Of a stretch of 64,000 bases of DNA, positions 23,653-30,837 are shown in pieces. Within the stretch, counting starts at the first letter, position 1, and each line of letters starts with the position of its first letter. The stretch spans positions 372,001 to 436,000 of the forward strand of contig CAWJCN010000003.1 in assembly GCA_963841415.1 (NCBI GenBank), written 5' to 3'. Position numbers and translations under genes: made by a program. The stretch is from DASUAS01 sp963841415 (GTDB lineage: Bacteria > Actinomycetota > Acidimicrobiia > IMCC26256 > DASPTH01). Below the pieces are notes generated by a model, which worked only from the letters and a program-made list of their open reading frames with translations, was not told the origin of the DNA and ran no database searches.

Positions 23653-24717
23653 ATGTCAACCCGGCCCGAGCGGAATGTGGCCCAGGTCGCATATTCTCGG
23701 GCCATGCAGCCTTTGACCGACCCGTTCGGACGTCGGGTGACCGACCTCCGGGTCTCGATCACGGACCGCTGCAACTTCCGATGCACCTACTGCATGCCGG
23801 TGGAGGGCATGCCCTGGCTCGATCGCGACGAGCTGCTCACCTACGAGGAGCAGGCCCGAATCGTATCGGTGTGCGTGGATCGCTTCGGATTCCAGTCGGT
23901 GCGGATCACGGGCGGGGAGCCCACTGTCCGCGCGCACCTGCCCCGACTCGTTGCGATGTTGGCGCCGCTCGGCATCGACATCGCCATGACGACCAACGGC
24001 GTGCGTCTCCCCGAGATGGCCCACGACCTGGCCGCCGCCGGCCTGCAGCGCATCAACGTGTCGCTCGACTCCCTCCGCCCCGACGTCTTTCGTGAGCTCA
24101 CCCGCCGCGACGACCTCGGCCGCGTGATCGCCGGAATCGATGCTGCCCTCGAAGCCGGGCTCGATCCGGTGAAGGTGAACTGCGTGGTGATGCGCGGCAT
24201 CAACGACGGCGAGGTCGCCGACCTCGCCGCGTTCGGGCGCGAGCGCGGTGTCGGTGTCCGCTTCATCGAGTTCATGCCCCTCGATGCCGACGGCGCGTGG
24301 AGCCGCGACCGCGTCGTGCCCGCGCACGAGATCCTCGAGCACATCGACGCCGTGTTCCCCCTCGAGCAGCTCCCGATGGCGGGCGCGCACCACAGCGAAC
24401 ACGTCGAGCCGGCCGAACGGTTCCGCTACGCCGATGGCATCGGCGACGTCGGCGTCATCGCCAGCGTGACCGAACCGTTCTGCGACCAGTGCGATCGCAT
24501 CCGCATGACGGCCGAGGGCAAGCTGCGCACCTGTCTGTTCGCACTCGAGGAGTTCGACCTCCGCGCCATCCTGCGCGGTGGCGTTCCCGACGCCGAGATC
24601 GACGACTGTCTCGCCGACGAGATCGTCCGCGCGGTCGGGACCAAGTGGGCCGGGCACCGCATCGGCCAGGTGGACTTCGTCCGTCCCGGCCGCTCGATGA
24701 GCCAGATCGGCGGCTGA
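23653..24717 (+). CDS. moaA: GTP 3',8-cyclase MoaA
   Basis: A radical-SAM enzyme that, with MoaC, turns GTP into cyclic pyranopterin monophosphate. With the ATG at 23653 it has 354 residues; that start is favoured by the AAGTGAG just upstream, whereas the ATG at 23704 has no ribosome site. The SAM cluster motif CNFRCTYC is at 40-47. The C-terminal cluster motif is FCDQCDRIRMTAEGKLRTC, and the chain ends in the Gly-Gly tail (SQIGG) needed in MoaA. The leader may be a Moco riboswitch. Confidence 0.94.
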   Translation: MSTRPERNVAQVAYSRAMQPLTDPFGRRVTDLRVSITDRCNFRCTYCMPVEGMPWLDRDELLTYEEQARIVSVCVDRFGFQSVRITGGEPTVRAHLPRLVAMLAPLGIDIAMTTNGVRLPEMAHDLAAAGLQRINVSLDSLRPDVFRELTRRDDLGRVIAGIDAALEAGLDPVKVNCVVMRGINDGEVADLAAFGRERGVGVRFIEFMPLDADGAWSRDRVVPAHEILEHIDAVFPLEQLPMAGAHHSEHVEPAERFRYADGIGDVGVIASVTEPFCDQCDRIRMTAEGKLRTCLFALEEFDLRAILRGGVPDAEIDDCLADEIVRAVGTKWAGHRIGQVDFVRPGRSMSQIGG

Positions 24718-24902
24718 GACCCGGCGGAGCCGTGCTCGGAGAGCGGGACGGCGCAGTGGAGTCGACCCATCGAAGCTGACGGCTGCCGCGTAGACTTCTG
24801 CAGCAAGAGCGAGCGTCGCGAGGCGGGTATCCCGCCGACGAGGGAGCGTTCGCCGCCCGTGGAGCAGCGCGGCCCGCTGCGGAGCAGCAGGGAGCGGAGA
24901 AG

Positions 24903-25406
24903 ATGTCGGCCTCGGAATTCACGCACCTCGACCCGCTGGGCCGTGCCCGCATGGTCGACGTCACCGCCAAGGACGCCACCCACCGGCGGGCGGTCGCCCG
25001 CTGCCGCGTGCACATGGAGACCGACACCGCGGCGATGATCGCCTCGGGGGCGATCAGCAAGGGCGACGTCCTCGCCGTGGCCCGGGTCGCCGGCATCCAG
25101 GCCGCCAAGCAGACGCCCAACCTGTTGCCCCTGTGCCACCCGTTGCTGGTGGGGTCGGTGTACGTGAACTTCCGGATCGAGGACGCCCACGTCGAGGTGG
25201 AGGCTCAGGTCGACACCGTCGACCGCACTGGCGTCGAGATGGAGGCCCTCACCGCCTGCTCGGTCGCCGCCCTCACCATCTACGACATGTGCAAGTCGAT
25301 CGACCGCAGCATGACCATCGGCGAGCTGGCGCTCTGGGAGAAGACGGGTGGCCGTTCGGGCACCTATCGCCGCCCCGGCGCCGACCTCGACGACCTCGGA
25401 CTCTGA
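24903..25406 (+). CDS. moaC: Cyclic pyranopterin monophosphate synthase MoaC
   Basis: A 167-residue enzyme, normal for MoaC, with GAGCGGAGAAG just before the ATG. The active-site blocks are complete: MVDVTAKDATHRRAVA, NLLPLCHPLLVG, and TGVEMEALTACSVAALTIYDMCKS with the conserved Lys/Asp pair. It completes the step begun by MoaA. It lies 185 nt after moaA; that gap has no gene and no clear terminator. Confidence 0.95.
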   Translation: MSASEFTHLDPLGRARMVDVTAKDATHRRAVARCRVHMETDTAAMIASGAISKGDVLAVARVAGIQAAKQTPNLLPLCHPLLVGSVYVNFRIEDAHVEVEAQVDTVDRTGVEMEALTACSVAALTIYDMCKSIDRSMTIGELALWEKTGGRSGTYRRPGADLDDLGL

Positions 25407-25548
25407 CCGAGCGCGTCTCGACGCCCGTGGGGTCACTTCGCTAAGGTGCGCGCGGCCGCGAAGCGGGCGGCTGCCTGGTGGGATCCCCAACGACAGGGAA
25501 ACTGCCGGTTACATTCGTTCTTCGGGCGGCACAACGGGGGCGTTTGCC

Positions 25549-26085
25549 TTGACGATTGCGGTCATCCTGGTTCTCGGAATCCTCTGGATCGCGGTACTGG
25601 TGCCGCCGATCCTCCGGGCTCGTGGTCAGCAGGGCCGATCCGACTCGGTCGGAGACTTCCACCACAAGCTCCGCTCGCTCGGCCAGGCGAACGGACATCG
25701 CACCCGACCGCGGCGCACCACGGCGTCGAGCCCGATCTTCGTGCCCAGCCACGCAGGTGGGTCGAGCATGAGCGTGCAGCAGAAACGACGTCGCGACGTG
25801 CTGTTCGTGCTGCTCGGGTTGGTCGCGTTCACGTTCTTCCTCGCGGTGCTCACTCGGTCGACGCCGTTCATCGCGCTGCAACTCGTCGCCGACGCCGCGC
25901 TCGGCGGATACGTGTACCTGCTGATCCAGTACAAGGAGCGAGCGCAGGAACAGCGCACGAAGGTCCGCTACCTGGGCGCGCCCTACGGCGAGCCCGCGCC
26001 GTACGTGAACGGCCCGTACGCGCCGTCGACCAGCGTCTCCGACGGGCCGCGCCTCGTTCCGCTCCGGCAGACCGCCTCGAACTGA
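25549..26085 (+). CDS. Putative membrane protein, three-helix, actinobacterial
   Basis: A 178-residue protein from a TTG at 25549, chosen because GGGGG is 8 nt upstream. One helix begins the chain (TIAVILVLGILWIAVLVPPIL), and two more follow a basic loop (DVLFVLLGLVAFTFFLAVLT and TPFIALQLVADAALGGYVYLL). The loop between helix 1 and 2 is rich in Ser, Arg and Gln, and the tail is Pro/Tyr-rich (PYGEPAPYVNGPYAPST). No family recognised. The next gene starts 18 nt downstream, so the two may be co-transcribed. Confidence 0.6.
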   Translation: MTIAVILVLGILWIAVLVPPILRARGQQGRSDSVGDFHHKLRSLGQANGHRTRPRRTTASSPIFVPSHAGGSSMSVQQKRRRDVLFVLLGLVAFTFFLAVLTRSTPFIALQLVADAALGGYVYLLIQYKERAQEQRTKVRYLGAPYGEPAPYVNGPYAPSTSVSDGPRLVPLRQTASN

Positions 26086-26103
26086 CTCGCGGCGGTCTGA
26101 CCC

Positions 26104-26733
26104 TTGGAGCAGTCGGGTCAGATCGCGGCGGCCGGGATCACCGCGCGCGCCATCCTCGAGGAGAAGCACGCGGCGCGCGAGATCACGCTGTCCGCGTCGC
26201 GCAAGGCGATTCGCGCCTGCGCGTCCGCCATCCGAGCGGTGCACCGGCGCGAGTTCCGTGAGGCACGGGCGCTGATCGCCGAGGCGGCGGCCTACCTGGC
26301 CGAGGCCGAGAACGCACTCTCGGTGCACTCCGACGTGCGCTACGCGGGTTTCCTCGGCGACGCCAAGAGGGAGTTCGCCGAGGCCAACCTCACGCTGGCG
26401 TTCGTGGAGGACAACCCGTTGCCGACCGCCGCCGAGCTTGGCGTCGACGTGCAGCCGTACCTCAACGGCATGTCGGAAGCGGCCAGCGAGCTGCGCCGCC
26501 AGGTGCTCGACTGCCTCCGGCGCGACGAGGGCGCCGAAGCCGAACGCCTGCTCGGGCTCATGGACGACGTGTACGGGATGCTCGTCACCATCGACTACCC
26601 GGACGCGCTCACGCTCGGTTTGCGCCGCTCCACCGACACGCTGCGCGCGGTGCTCGAACGCACCCGCGGCGACGTCACGACCGCGATCGTCGCCGCGCGT
26701 CTGCAGGGCGCGATCGAGGGTCGAACCTCCTAG
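26104..26733 (+). CDS. Translin-family protein
   Basis: A 209-residue, almost wholly helical protein from a TTG start. Its arrangement fits the translin fold of archaea and bacteria: REITLSASRKAIRACASAIRA near residue 22, SDVRYAGFLGDAKREFAEANL near 76, EAASELRRQVLDCLRRDE near 124, and LMDDVYGMLVTIDYPDALTLGL near 149, with a last helix LERTRGDVTTAI. In eukaryotes translin binds RNA and single-stranded DNA, and with TRAX forms the C3PO nuclease. The Glu/Asp catalytic trio of TRAX cannot be aligned confidently. Its role in bacteria is not established. The stop overlaps the next gene on the other strand. Confidence 0.78.
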   Translation: MEQSGQIAAAGITARAILEEKHAAREITLSASRKAIRACASAIRAVHRREFREARALIAEAAAYLAEAENALSVHSDVRYAGFLGDAKREFAEANLTLAFVEDNPLPTAAELGVDVQPYLNGMSEAASELRRQVLDCLRRDEGAEAERLLGLMDDVYGMLVTIDYPDALTLGLRRSTDTLRAVLERTRGDVTTAIVAARLQGAIEGRTS

Positions 26734-27147
26734 GTCGCCCGCGCCAGCGCGCCGCGAGCGCGGTCGAGGAGCTCGTTCAGGACGCGCTCGGCGGCGGCGA
26801 CGTCGTCGGTCGGGAGATCGCCGAAGATCGAGCCGACGTCGTCGGCAAACGATGCCTGCAGCCGCGCGATCAGCTCGCTGCCTGAGGCAGTGAGTCGTCC
26901 GTCGGCGAGGAAGCCGCGCGGTCAGCCCGGCGACGAGCTCTTCGGCATCGGTGAAGTGCGCGCGGTCGGAGACGGCGGCCGCGAGATTGTCGGTGTCGAC
27001 GCTCCCGTCGAGCATGCTCGCCACGCGCAGCGTCACCCACTGCGGTTCTGTGAGCTCACTGCCGTCCAGGTACTCGAGGAGCAACGCGTTCAGCGTCTTC
27101 TCGGTCTCGCCGATGAGTTGTGGTCCGAAGGGAGTGGTCATAGTCAT
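26730..27147 (-). pseudogene. MarR-like regulator with one +1 frameshift
   Basis: From ATG 27147 (GAGGA 7 nt upstream) the sequence reads LIGETEKTLNALLLEYLDG, then LTEPQWVTLRVASM, a winged-helix start, and continues to FTDAEELVAGLTA. The frame breaks near 26915-26920. The rest (GFLADGRLTASGSELIARLQ and a final VLNELLDRARGALARA) is in the next frame and ends at 26730. One extra base explains it. The gene is divergent from an intact MarR gene, with two palindromic operators between them. It may be functional if the shift is a sequence error. Alternate starts are 27153 and 27141. Confidence 0.65.
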
Positions 27148-27164
27148 GGTCATGTCCTCACAGA

Positions 27165-27211
27165 ATCGTTGGTACCACCAACGATAGCAGATCGTTGGGC
27201 ACACCAACAAT
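27165..27211. promoter_or_regulatory. Twin palindromic operators between divergent MarR genes
   Basis: Site 1 is ATCGTTGGT-N3-ACCAACGAT (27165-27185), a perfect palindrome. Site 2 (27191-27211) is ATCGTTGGG-N3-ACCAACAAT, imperfect at two arm positions. Centres are 26 bp apart. They lie in the 82-bp gap between the two divergent starts and are probably bound by the MarR proteins. Confidence 0.85.
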
Positions 27212-27229
27212 GGGCGTAGACTCCTCGGC

Positions 27230-27646
27230 ATGCCGCTGGAACGAGTCGCCGATCGACCCACCTGGCTGCTGAGCCAGGCGAACGCCCGCTCGCAGCGCAT
27301 CCTTGGCGAGGCCTTCACCGCCGCGGGGTTGCGGGGCTACCACTTCCGTCTGCTCGCCGCCGTCGACCAGTTCGGGCCGAGCAGCCAAGCCGACCTCGGG
27401 CGCCACACCGGCATCGACCGCAGCGACGTGGTCGCGGCCTTGAACGAGCTCGTCGACGGAGGACTGGCGCGGCGCGAGGCCGATCCCGCCGACGCGCGTC
27501 GGAATGTCGTCCGCATCACCAGGCGGGGGAGGATCACGCTCGAGCGCGTCGATCGCGCGCTCGACGGCGTGCAAGCCGCGGTGCTCGAGCCGCTGTCTTC
27601 CCACGAGCGCACGACGTTCGTCAGGCTGCTGACGAAGTTGGTTTGA
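27230..27646 (+). CDS. MarR-family transcriptional regulator
   Basis: A 138-residue winged-helix regulator. The core is clear: LSQANARSQRILGEAFTAAGL, then FRLLAAVDQFGPSSQADLGRHTGIDRSDVVAALNELVDGGLARRE, and the wing (DPADARRNVVRITRRG). MarR proteins act as dimers on palindromes and often repress their own gene and a neighbour. The twin operators directly upstream fit this. It is divergent from the frameshifted MarR-like gene and ends 45 nt before the tRNA-Ala gene. Confidence 0.9.
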   Translation: MPLERVADRPTWLLSQANARSQRILGEAFTAAGLRGYHFRLLAAVDQFGPSSQADLGRHTGIDRSDVVAALNELVDGGLARREADPADARRNVVRITRRGRITLERVDRALDGVQAAVLEPLSSHERTTFVRLLTKLV

Positions 27647-27691
27647 CCTCGGGAGGTCGAGGACCCCAGTGGTACGATCTCGGGTCCCAAC

Positions 27692-27765
27692 GGGGGTGTA
27701 GCTCAGCTCGGTAGAGCGCTACGTTCGCAACGTAGAAGTCGTGGGTTCAAGTCCCATCACCTCCA
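27692..27765 (+). tRNA. tRNA-Ala (anticodon CGC)
   Basis: The 74-nt cloverleaf folds well: acceptor GGGGGTG with CACCTCC and discriminator A, D arm GCTCAGCTCGGTAGAGC, anticodon stem CTACG/CGTAG around TTCGCAA, and T arm GTGGG-TTCAAGT-CCCAT. The anticodon CGC reads GCG, and the G3-U70 pair is the alanine identity element. CCA is not encoded. Its 3' half is exactly repeated at 36384, so this is the attachment site of the island that follows. Confidence 0.95.
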
Positions 27766-27767
27766 CT
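27720..27767. repeat. attL, 48-bp direct repeat copy in tRNA-Ala
   Basis: Identical over 48 bp to 36384-36431, from the anticodon stem through the discriminator and two bases beyond. The bases on either side differ between copies, which fixes the repeat limits. Confidence 0.9.
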
Positions 27768-27959
27768 CAACTCACTCGTCTGACCTGCGGATACTCCGCC
27801 AGATCGTGGTAACGACTCCGAGCTCACCACGGCTGCACCTGAAGGGTGCCATCCGTGTGTCGGCGGGTTGAGTTCGCGAATCAACACGCTTTCGTTCGCT
27901 CGCGGCCCGCGAAGGGACGCCTGTTGATGCGTGCGCGCGACGGCGAGGGTGGCGCGGCC

Positions 27960-28131
27960 GCGTGAGGTCGAATGGGGGTCGCGCGCTCCGCTTGTGTGCG
28001 TCGGTCTGGTGGGCGTAATAGGTGCTCGGGGCGATTGGCAGGTCGTGCTCGGTGAGCACCCGACAGATCGGCTCGACCCCGAAGCGGTCCCGATGCGCGT
28101 CGATGTAGTCGACGATCAGCGCAGTCGGCGG
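27960..28131 (-). pseudogene. Truncated IS3-family orfB (N-terminal remnant)
   Basis: On the minus strand, in a different frame from orfA and overlapping its end, the sequence reads LIVDYIDAHRDRFGVEPICR then VLTEHDLPIAPSTYYAHQ, the usual start of an IS3 OrfB transposase. It stops being recognisable after about 55 residues and lacks the whole DDE catalytic core. The full protein would be about 280 residues. It is a leftover of the IS copy whose orfA follows upstream. Confidence 0.7.
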
Positions 28132-28442
28132 TCGAGCTCCGCCGCGGCGAAAAACGCCGAAGCGGTCTTGAGGATCTCATTCGCGCGGCGCAACTCCGCG
28201 TTCTCACGCTCGAGGTCCTTGATACGAGCGTCCACCGAGCTGGGCACCCCCGGCCGCTGACCGGCGTCGATCTCGACCCGCTCGATCCAGCCCCGCAACG
28301 TCTCGGGTTTGATGTCGAGCAGCTCACCGACCCGACGACGAGCCTGCAACGCCGACTCGCCCGGGAAGTCACGGCGGCGGTCCTGATACATCCTCACCGC
28401 CCGGTCACGGGTCTCCTGGTCGTACTTCCGTTGTGCACCCAT
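28116..28442 (-). CDS. IS3-family transposase OrfA (partner truncated)
   Basis: A 108-residue helix-turn-helix protein: YDQETRDRAVRMYQDRRRDF, then LDIKPETLRGWIERVEIDAG, then a leucine-zipper-like helix (LERENAELRRANEILKTASAFFAAAELD). This is the DNA-binding half of IS3 transposases. Since its OrfB is cut off, the element cannot move by itself. It is distinct from the second IS3 copy just upstream (28646-29914), whose OrfA has a different sequence. Confidence 0.85.
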   Translation of the reverse strand: MGAQRKYDQETRDRAVRMYQDRRRDFPGESALQARRRVGELLDIKPETLRGWIERVEIDAGQRPGVPSSVDARIKDLERENAELRRANEILKTASAFFAAAELDRRLR

Positions 28443-28669
28443 GGGCTCAGTCTCCTTGTGAGATCAGAGCCTCCGGTGGACCCAGGGCGATTCAGGCGGT
28501 GGGTGGAGCGTCTCCGCGCGACGTGCGCGTCGAGTCGGCCTCGACCGCCGCTCGGGCGTTCGCCGTCGGCCGGTGATTCCGAGGATCGACGTAGCGGTGA
28601 TCGACGCGGCAGGCCGTCTCGTGAACGTCGATGCTCCCTGGGCCTCCCCCTGTTGACCGGTCACGTTGG

Positions 28670-29566
28670 TTACGCGGCCTGGTCGGCCTGGGTGTGACGG
28701 TATCGCTGTTCCCATTCGACGGGTGGCAGGTAGCCGAGGCTCGAGTGCAGTCGGTGATCGTTGTATCGGTTGATCCACGCGAAGATCGCTCGACGTGCCT
28801 GGGCGCGGGTGGCGAACCGGTAGCGGTGCACGACTTCGCGTTTGAGTGATGACCAGAACGATTCGGCGACGGCGTTGTCCCAGCACACGCCGGTGCGGCC
28901 GACGGATTGCAGCATGTCGAGATCGGCGAGGAGCTGCTGGTAGTCGCCCGACATGTATTGGCTGCCACGGTCGCCGTGGAAGATGATCCCGGCGGTCTGA
29001 CCACCACGAGTCGCGGCTGCCATCTCGAGCGCGTCGGCAACGAGACTGGTGCGCATGTGTTCGGCCATCGAGTAGCCAACGAGGCGACGCGAACCGAGAT
29101 CGAGGACCGACGCGACGTACAACCAGCCTTCGCCGGTCGGGACGTAGGTGATGTCCCCACACCACGCCAGATCCGGTTCGCTGGGAGCGAACCACCGACC
29201 GATCAGGTCCGGGACCGGCGGGTGTTCCTCGGCCGGGATCGTGGTGCGTACCTTCGCCGGCTTGTGCACCCCGACGATGCCATGCAGACGCATCAGGCGC
29301 CGGACCCGCTTGTGATTCACCGGCCGTCCCCGACGAGCGAGTTCCTCGGTCACGCGCGGCTCGCCATAGGTCGAGTCCGACTCGGCGTGGATCGCGCGTA
29401 TCACCTCGACCAACTCGACGTCCGCGAGCTCACGCACGGTCGGACCCGAAGCTTGTCGTGCTCGCCAATCGTGGAACGCCTGACGAGACACGTCCGCGAC
29501 CGTGCACGCCATCGTGATCGGGAACCCCTCGGCCTCCCGGGACGCGACCCACCGATAGCGGGTCAC
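28670..29566 (-). CDS. IS3-family transposase OrfB (DDE)
   Basis: A 298-residue integrase-like catalytic protein. The DDE triad is intact: D138 in WCGDITY, D199 in FHGDRGSQY and E235 in AVAESFWSSLK. The N-terminal HTH_21-like part (DSTYGEPRVTEELARRG, VNHKRVRRLMRLHGI) is also normal. It starts at a GTG that overlaps the OrfA stop by four bases (GTGA). IS3 elements usually make an OrfAB fusion by a programmed -1 shift; such a slip site is not obvious here, so re-initiation may be used. Confidence 0.92.
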   Translation of the reverse strand: MTRYRWVASREAEGFPITMACTVADVSRQAFHDWRARQASGPTVRELADVELVEVIRAIHAESDSTYGEPRVTEELARRGRPVNHKRVRRLMRLHGIVGVHKPAKVRTTIPAEEHPPVPDLIGRWFAPSEPDLAWCGDITYVPTGEGWLYVASVLDLGSRRLVGYSMAEHMRTSLVADALEMAAATRGGQTAGIIFHGDRGSQYMSGDYQQLLADLDMLQSVGRTGVCWDNAVAESFWSSLKREVVHRYRFATRAQARRAIFAWINRYNDHRLHSSLGYLPPVEWEQRYRHTQADQAA

Positions 29567-29877
29567 TGTCCCGACTCCTTCACCCAGAAGGCCGTCGCTC
29601 GTTTGAGCAGATCTCGTTCCATCCGCAGCTGCGCGTTCTCCCGACGCAGCTTCACCAGCTCCTCGCGTTCGCTGGTCGAGACCCCAGCTCGTTCACCCCG
29701 ATCGATGCGGGCCTGACGCACCCAGTTCCCCAACGTGCCCTCACCGACACCGAGACTCCCAGCGACGTCGACGACCGTGCGGTCCTCGTCGATCACCAAC
29801 GCCACAGCATCACGCTTGAACTCGTCGGTGAACTTGCGCCGGGACCGCCGAGACGACTCCTGCTCCATCACTGACAT
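29563..29877 (-). CDS. IS3-family transposase OrfA
   Basis: A 104-residue protein with the IS3 OrfA helix-turn-helix: RRKFTDEFKRDAVALVIDE, then DVAGSLGVGEGTLGNWVRQA, and a coiled-coil helix LVKLRRENAQLRMERDLLKRATAF. It binds the inverted repeats. A ribosome site (GGAGGTAGCC) precedes the start. It overlaps OrfB at 29563-29566. Confidence 0.92.
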   Translation of the reverse strand: MSVMEQESSRRSRRKFTDEFKRDAVALVIDEDRTVVDVAGSLGVGEGTLGNWVRQARIDRGERAGVSTSEREELVKLRRENAQLRMERDLLKRATAFWVKESGQ

Positions 29878-29956
29878 GGCTACCTCCTAATCGAGGTGAC
29901 CGGTCAGCGGGGGGACCCTCACCCGAGCAGCTTGCGACCGAAGTGCGTTCGTTCCT

Positions 29957-30114
29957 CACGTGCCACGCGCCACGTGCGCCACGTGCCACGTGCCACGCGC
30001 CACGCGCCACGTGCCACGTGCCACGCGCCACGCTGTCCACGCGCCACGTGTCCCACGTGCGACGTGTCCCACGCGCCACGTGCCCACGCGCCACGTGCCC
30101 ACGTGCCACGTGCC
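29957..30114. repeat. CACG-headed degenerate tandem array, 158 bp
   Basis: About 20 units beginning with CACG, mostly 7 bp long (CACGTGC or CACGCGC), run without a break from 29957 to 30114, with a few longer units. Every frame through it is open, which produces false proteins of HVPRAT/ARGTW type. It ends 14 bp before the -35 box of the MarR operon and starts about 40 bp after the IS end. It could bind a protein repeatedly or form strong secondary structure. Confidence 0.85.
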
Positions 30115-30127
30115 GGATCTCGACCTC

Positions 30128-30165
30128 TTGCAAACACATCGGATCTGATGTATCGTTTCCGATGT
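30128..30165 (+). promoter_or_regulatory. Promoter and operator of the island operon
   Basis: TTGCAA (30128-30133), a 17-bp spacer and TATCGT (30151-30156) form a good sigma-70-type promoter. The GTG start at 30164 is 8 bp past the -10 box, so the mRNA should be leaderless. ACATCGGA (30136-30143) and TCCGATGT (30158-30165) form an inverted repeat around the -10, a fitting site for auto-repression by the MarR protein. Confidence 0.7.
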
Positions 30166-30634
30166 GAATGGCATCGAGCTCTACGTGTTGGGGCGACGGC
30201 TCATGAAGCTCGGCGAGGACGCGATGCCTCGCGTGGGGCTGCTGCGGCTGCCTTCGAGTGTGCAGACGATCCTTCTGGACATCTCCGAGCATCCGGAGTC
30301 GTCGATTTCACAGATCGTTGCTCGCACGGGGTTTCCTCAGAGCCTGGTGTCCGAAGCGGTGGCGCGGCTCCGTGACCGCGGTGCGCTCGTCACCAAGGTC
30401 GATCCGGCCGATCGACGGCGAACGCTTGTAGAGCTGGCCCCTGACGTGCGGGGCCGCATGCAGCGGGCTCCAGCAGAGTCGGTCGAGCCGGTTGTTGCCG
30501 ATGCGCTCGGCATCGACGATCGGCACGAGCTCGCCGGTGTCATGTCGGCGTTGGCCGAGCTCGGGCGACGGTTCGCGACGGTCGCGGAAGCAACCGAGAA
30601 CGGTGCCAAGCGCGGCGCCAGAAAGGAAGACTGA
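30164..30634 (+). CDS. MarR-family regulator of the island exporter operon
   Basis: A 156-residue winged-helix protein with GTG start. Its core is SVQTILLDISEHPESSISQIVARTGFPQSLVSEAVARLRDRGALVTKVDPADRRRTLVEL, the MarR/HTH_24 pattern (the pieces around SLVSEAVARL are the recognition helix). Likely a repressor of the exporters that follow, responding to an unknown compound. It has a leaderless start under the promoter at 30128. Its TGA overlaps the ATG of the next gene (30634), so the whole operon is coupled. Confidence 0.85.
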   Translation: MNGIELYVLGRRLMKLGEDAMPRVGLLRLPSSVQTILLDISEHPESSISQIVARTGFPQSLVSEAVARLRDRGALVTKVDPADRRRTLVELAPDVRGRMQRAPAESVEPVVADALGIDDRHELAGVMSALAELGRRFATVAEATENGAKRGARKED

Positions 30635-30837
30635 TGCTTCAACTCCTGGGAGGCCACCCCGTCATCGGTGCGATCCTGGGCGCTGCTCTGGTGGCGCTCG
30701 GAGTGGCAACGAACGGTCCATTCCTCGTCGTGGCTGGCGCTTTCGTCGCCGTGATGTCCCTCTGGCACCTCTTCGGAGACGCCGACGCTTGGCGCGACCG
30801 AGGGCGGCGGCGCGACCCGTCCGACTCGCAGCGATGA
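30634..30837 (+). CDS. Small membrane protein in the exporter operon
   Basis: A 67-residue protein with two hydrophobic helices (PVIGAILGAALVALGVATN and PFLVVAGAFVAVMSLWHLF) and a basic tail (WRDRGRRRDPS). No family recognised. It starts on the stop of the MarR gene and its stop overlaps the ATPase start (ATGA at 30834-30837). It may be an accessory of the exporter; this rests on position only. Confidence 0.65.
   Translation: MLQLLGGHPVIGAILGAALVALGVATNGPFLVVAGAFVAVMSLWHLFGDADAWRDRGRRRDPSDSQR

Larger units (their letters stand above)
28646..29914 (-). mobile_element. Complete IS3-family insertion sequence, about 1.27 kb
   Basis: Two overlapping transposase frames lie between imperfect inverted repeats of about 19 bp. 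The core TGACCGGTCAC is at 28654-28664 and its complement at 29896-29906, and the repeat extends outward as C/G runs. The size and the OrfA/OrfB arrangement are those of IS3. The element lies in reverse orientation, within the left part of the tRNA-Ala island. I cannot see certain target-site duplications because the flanks are G/C-rich. Confidence 0.8.

Noticed and set aside
25441..27318. A 625-codon minus-strand frame
   Set aside because: Only its first part (the MarR-like gene) is real; the rest is antisense to the translin and membrane genes.
29957..30114. A CRISPR array
   Set aside because: Units are about 7 bp with no spacers; no cas genes in the window.
29919..30174. Small open frames with ARGTW or HVPRAT repeats
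   Set aside because: They are translations of the CACG array in different frames, not proteins.
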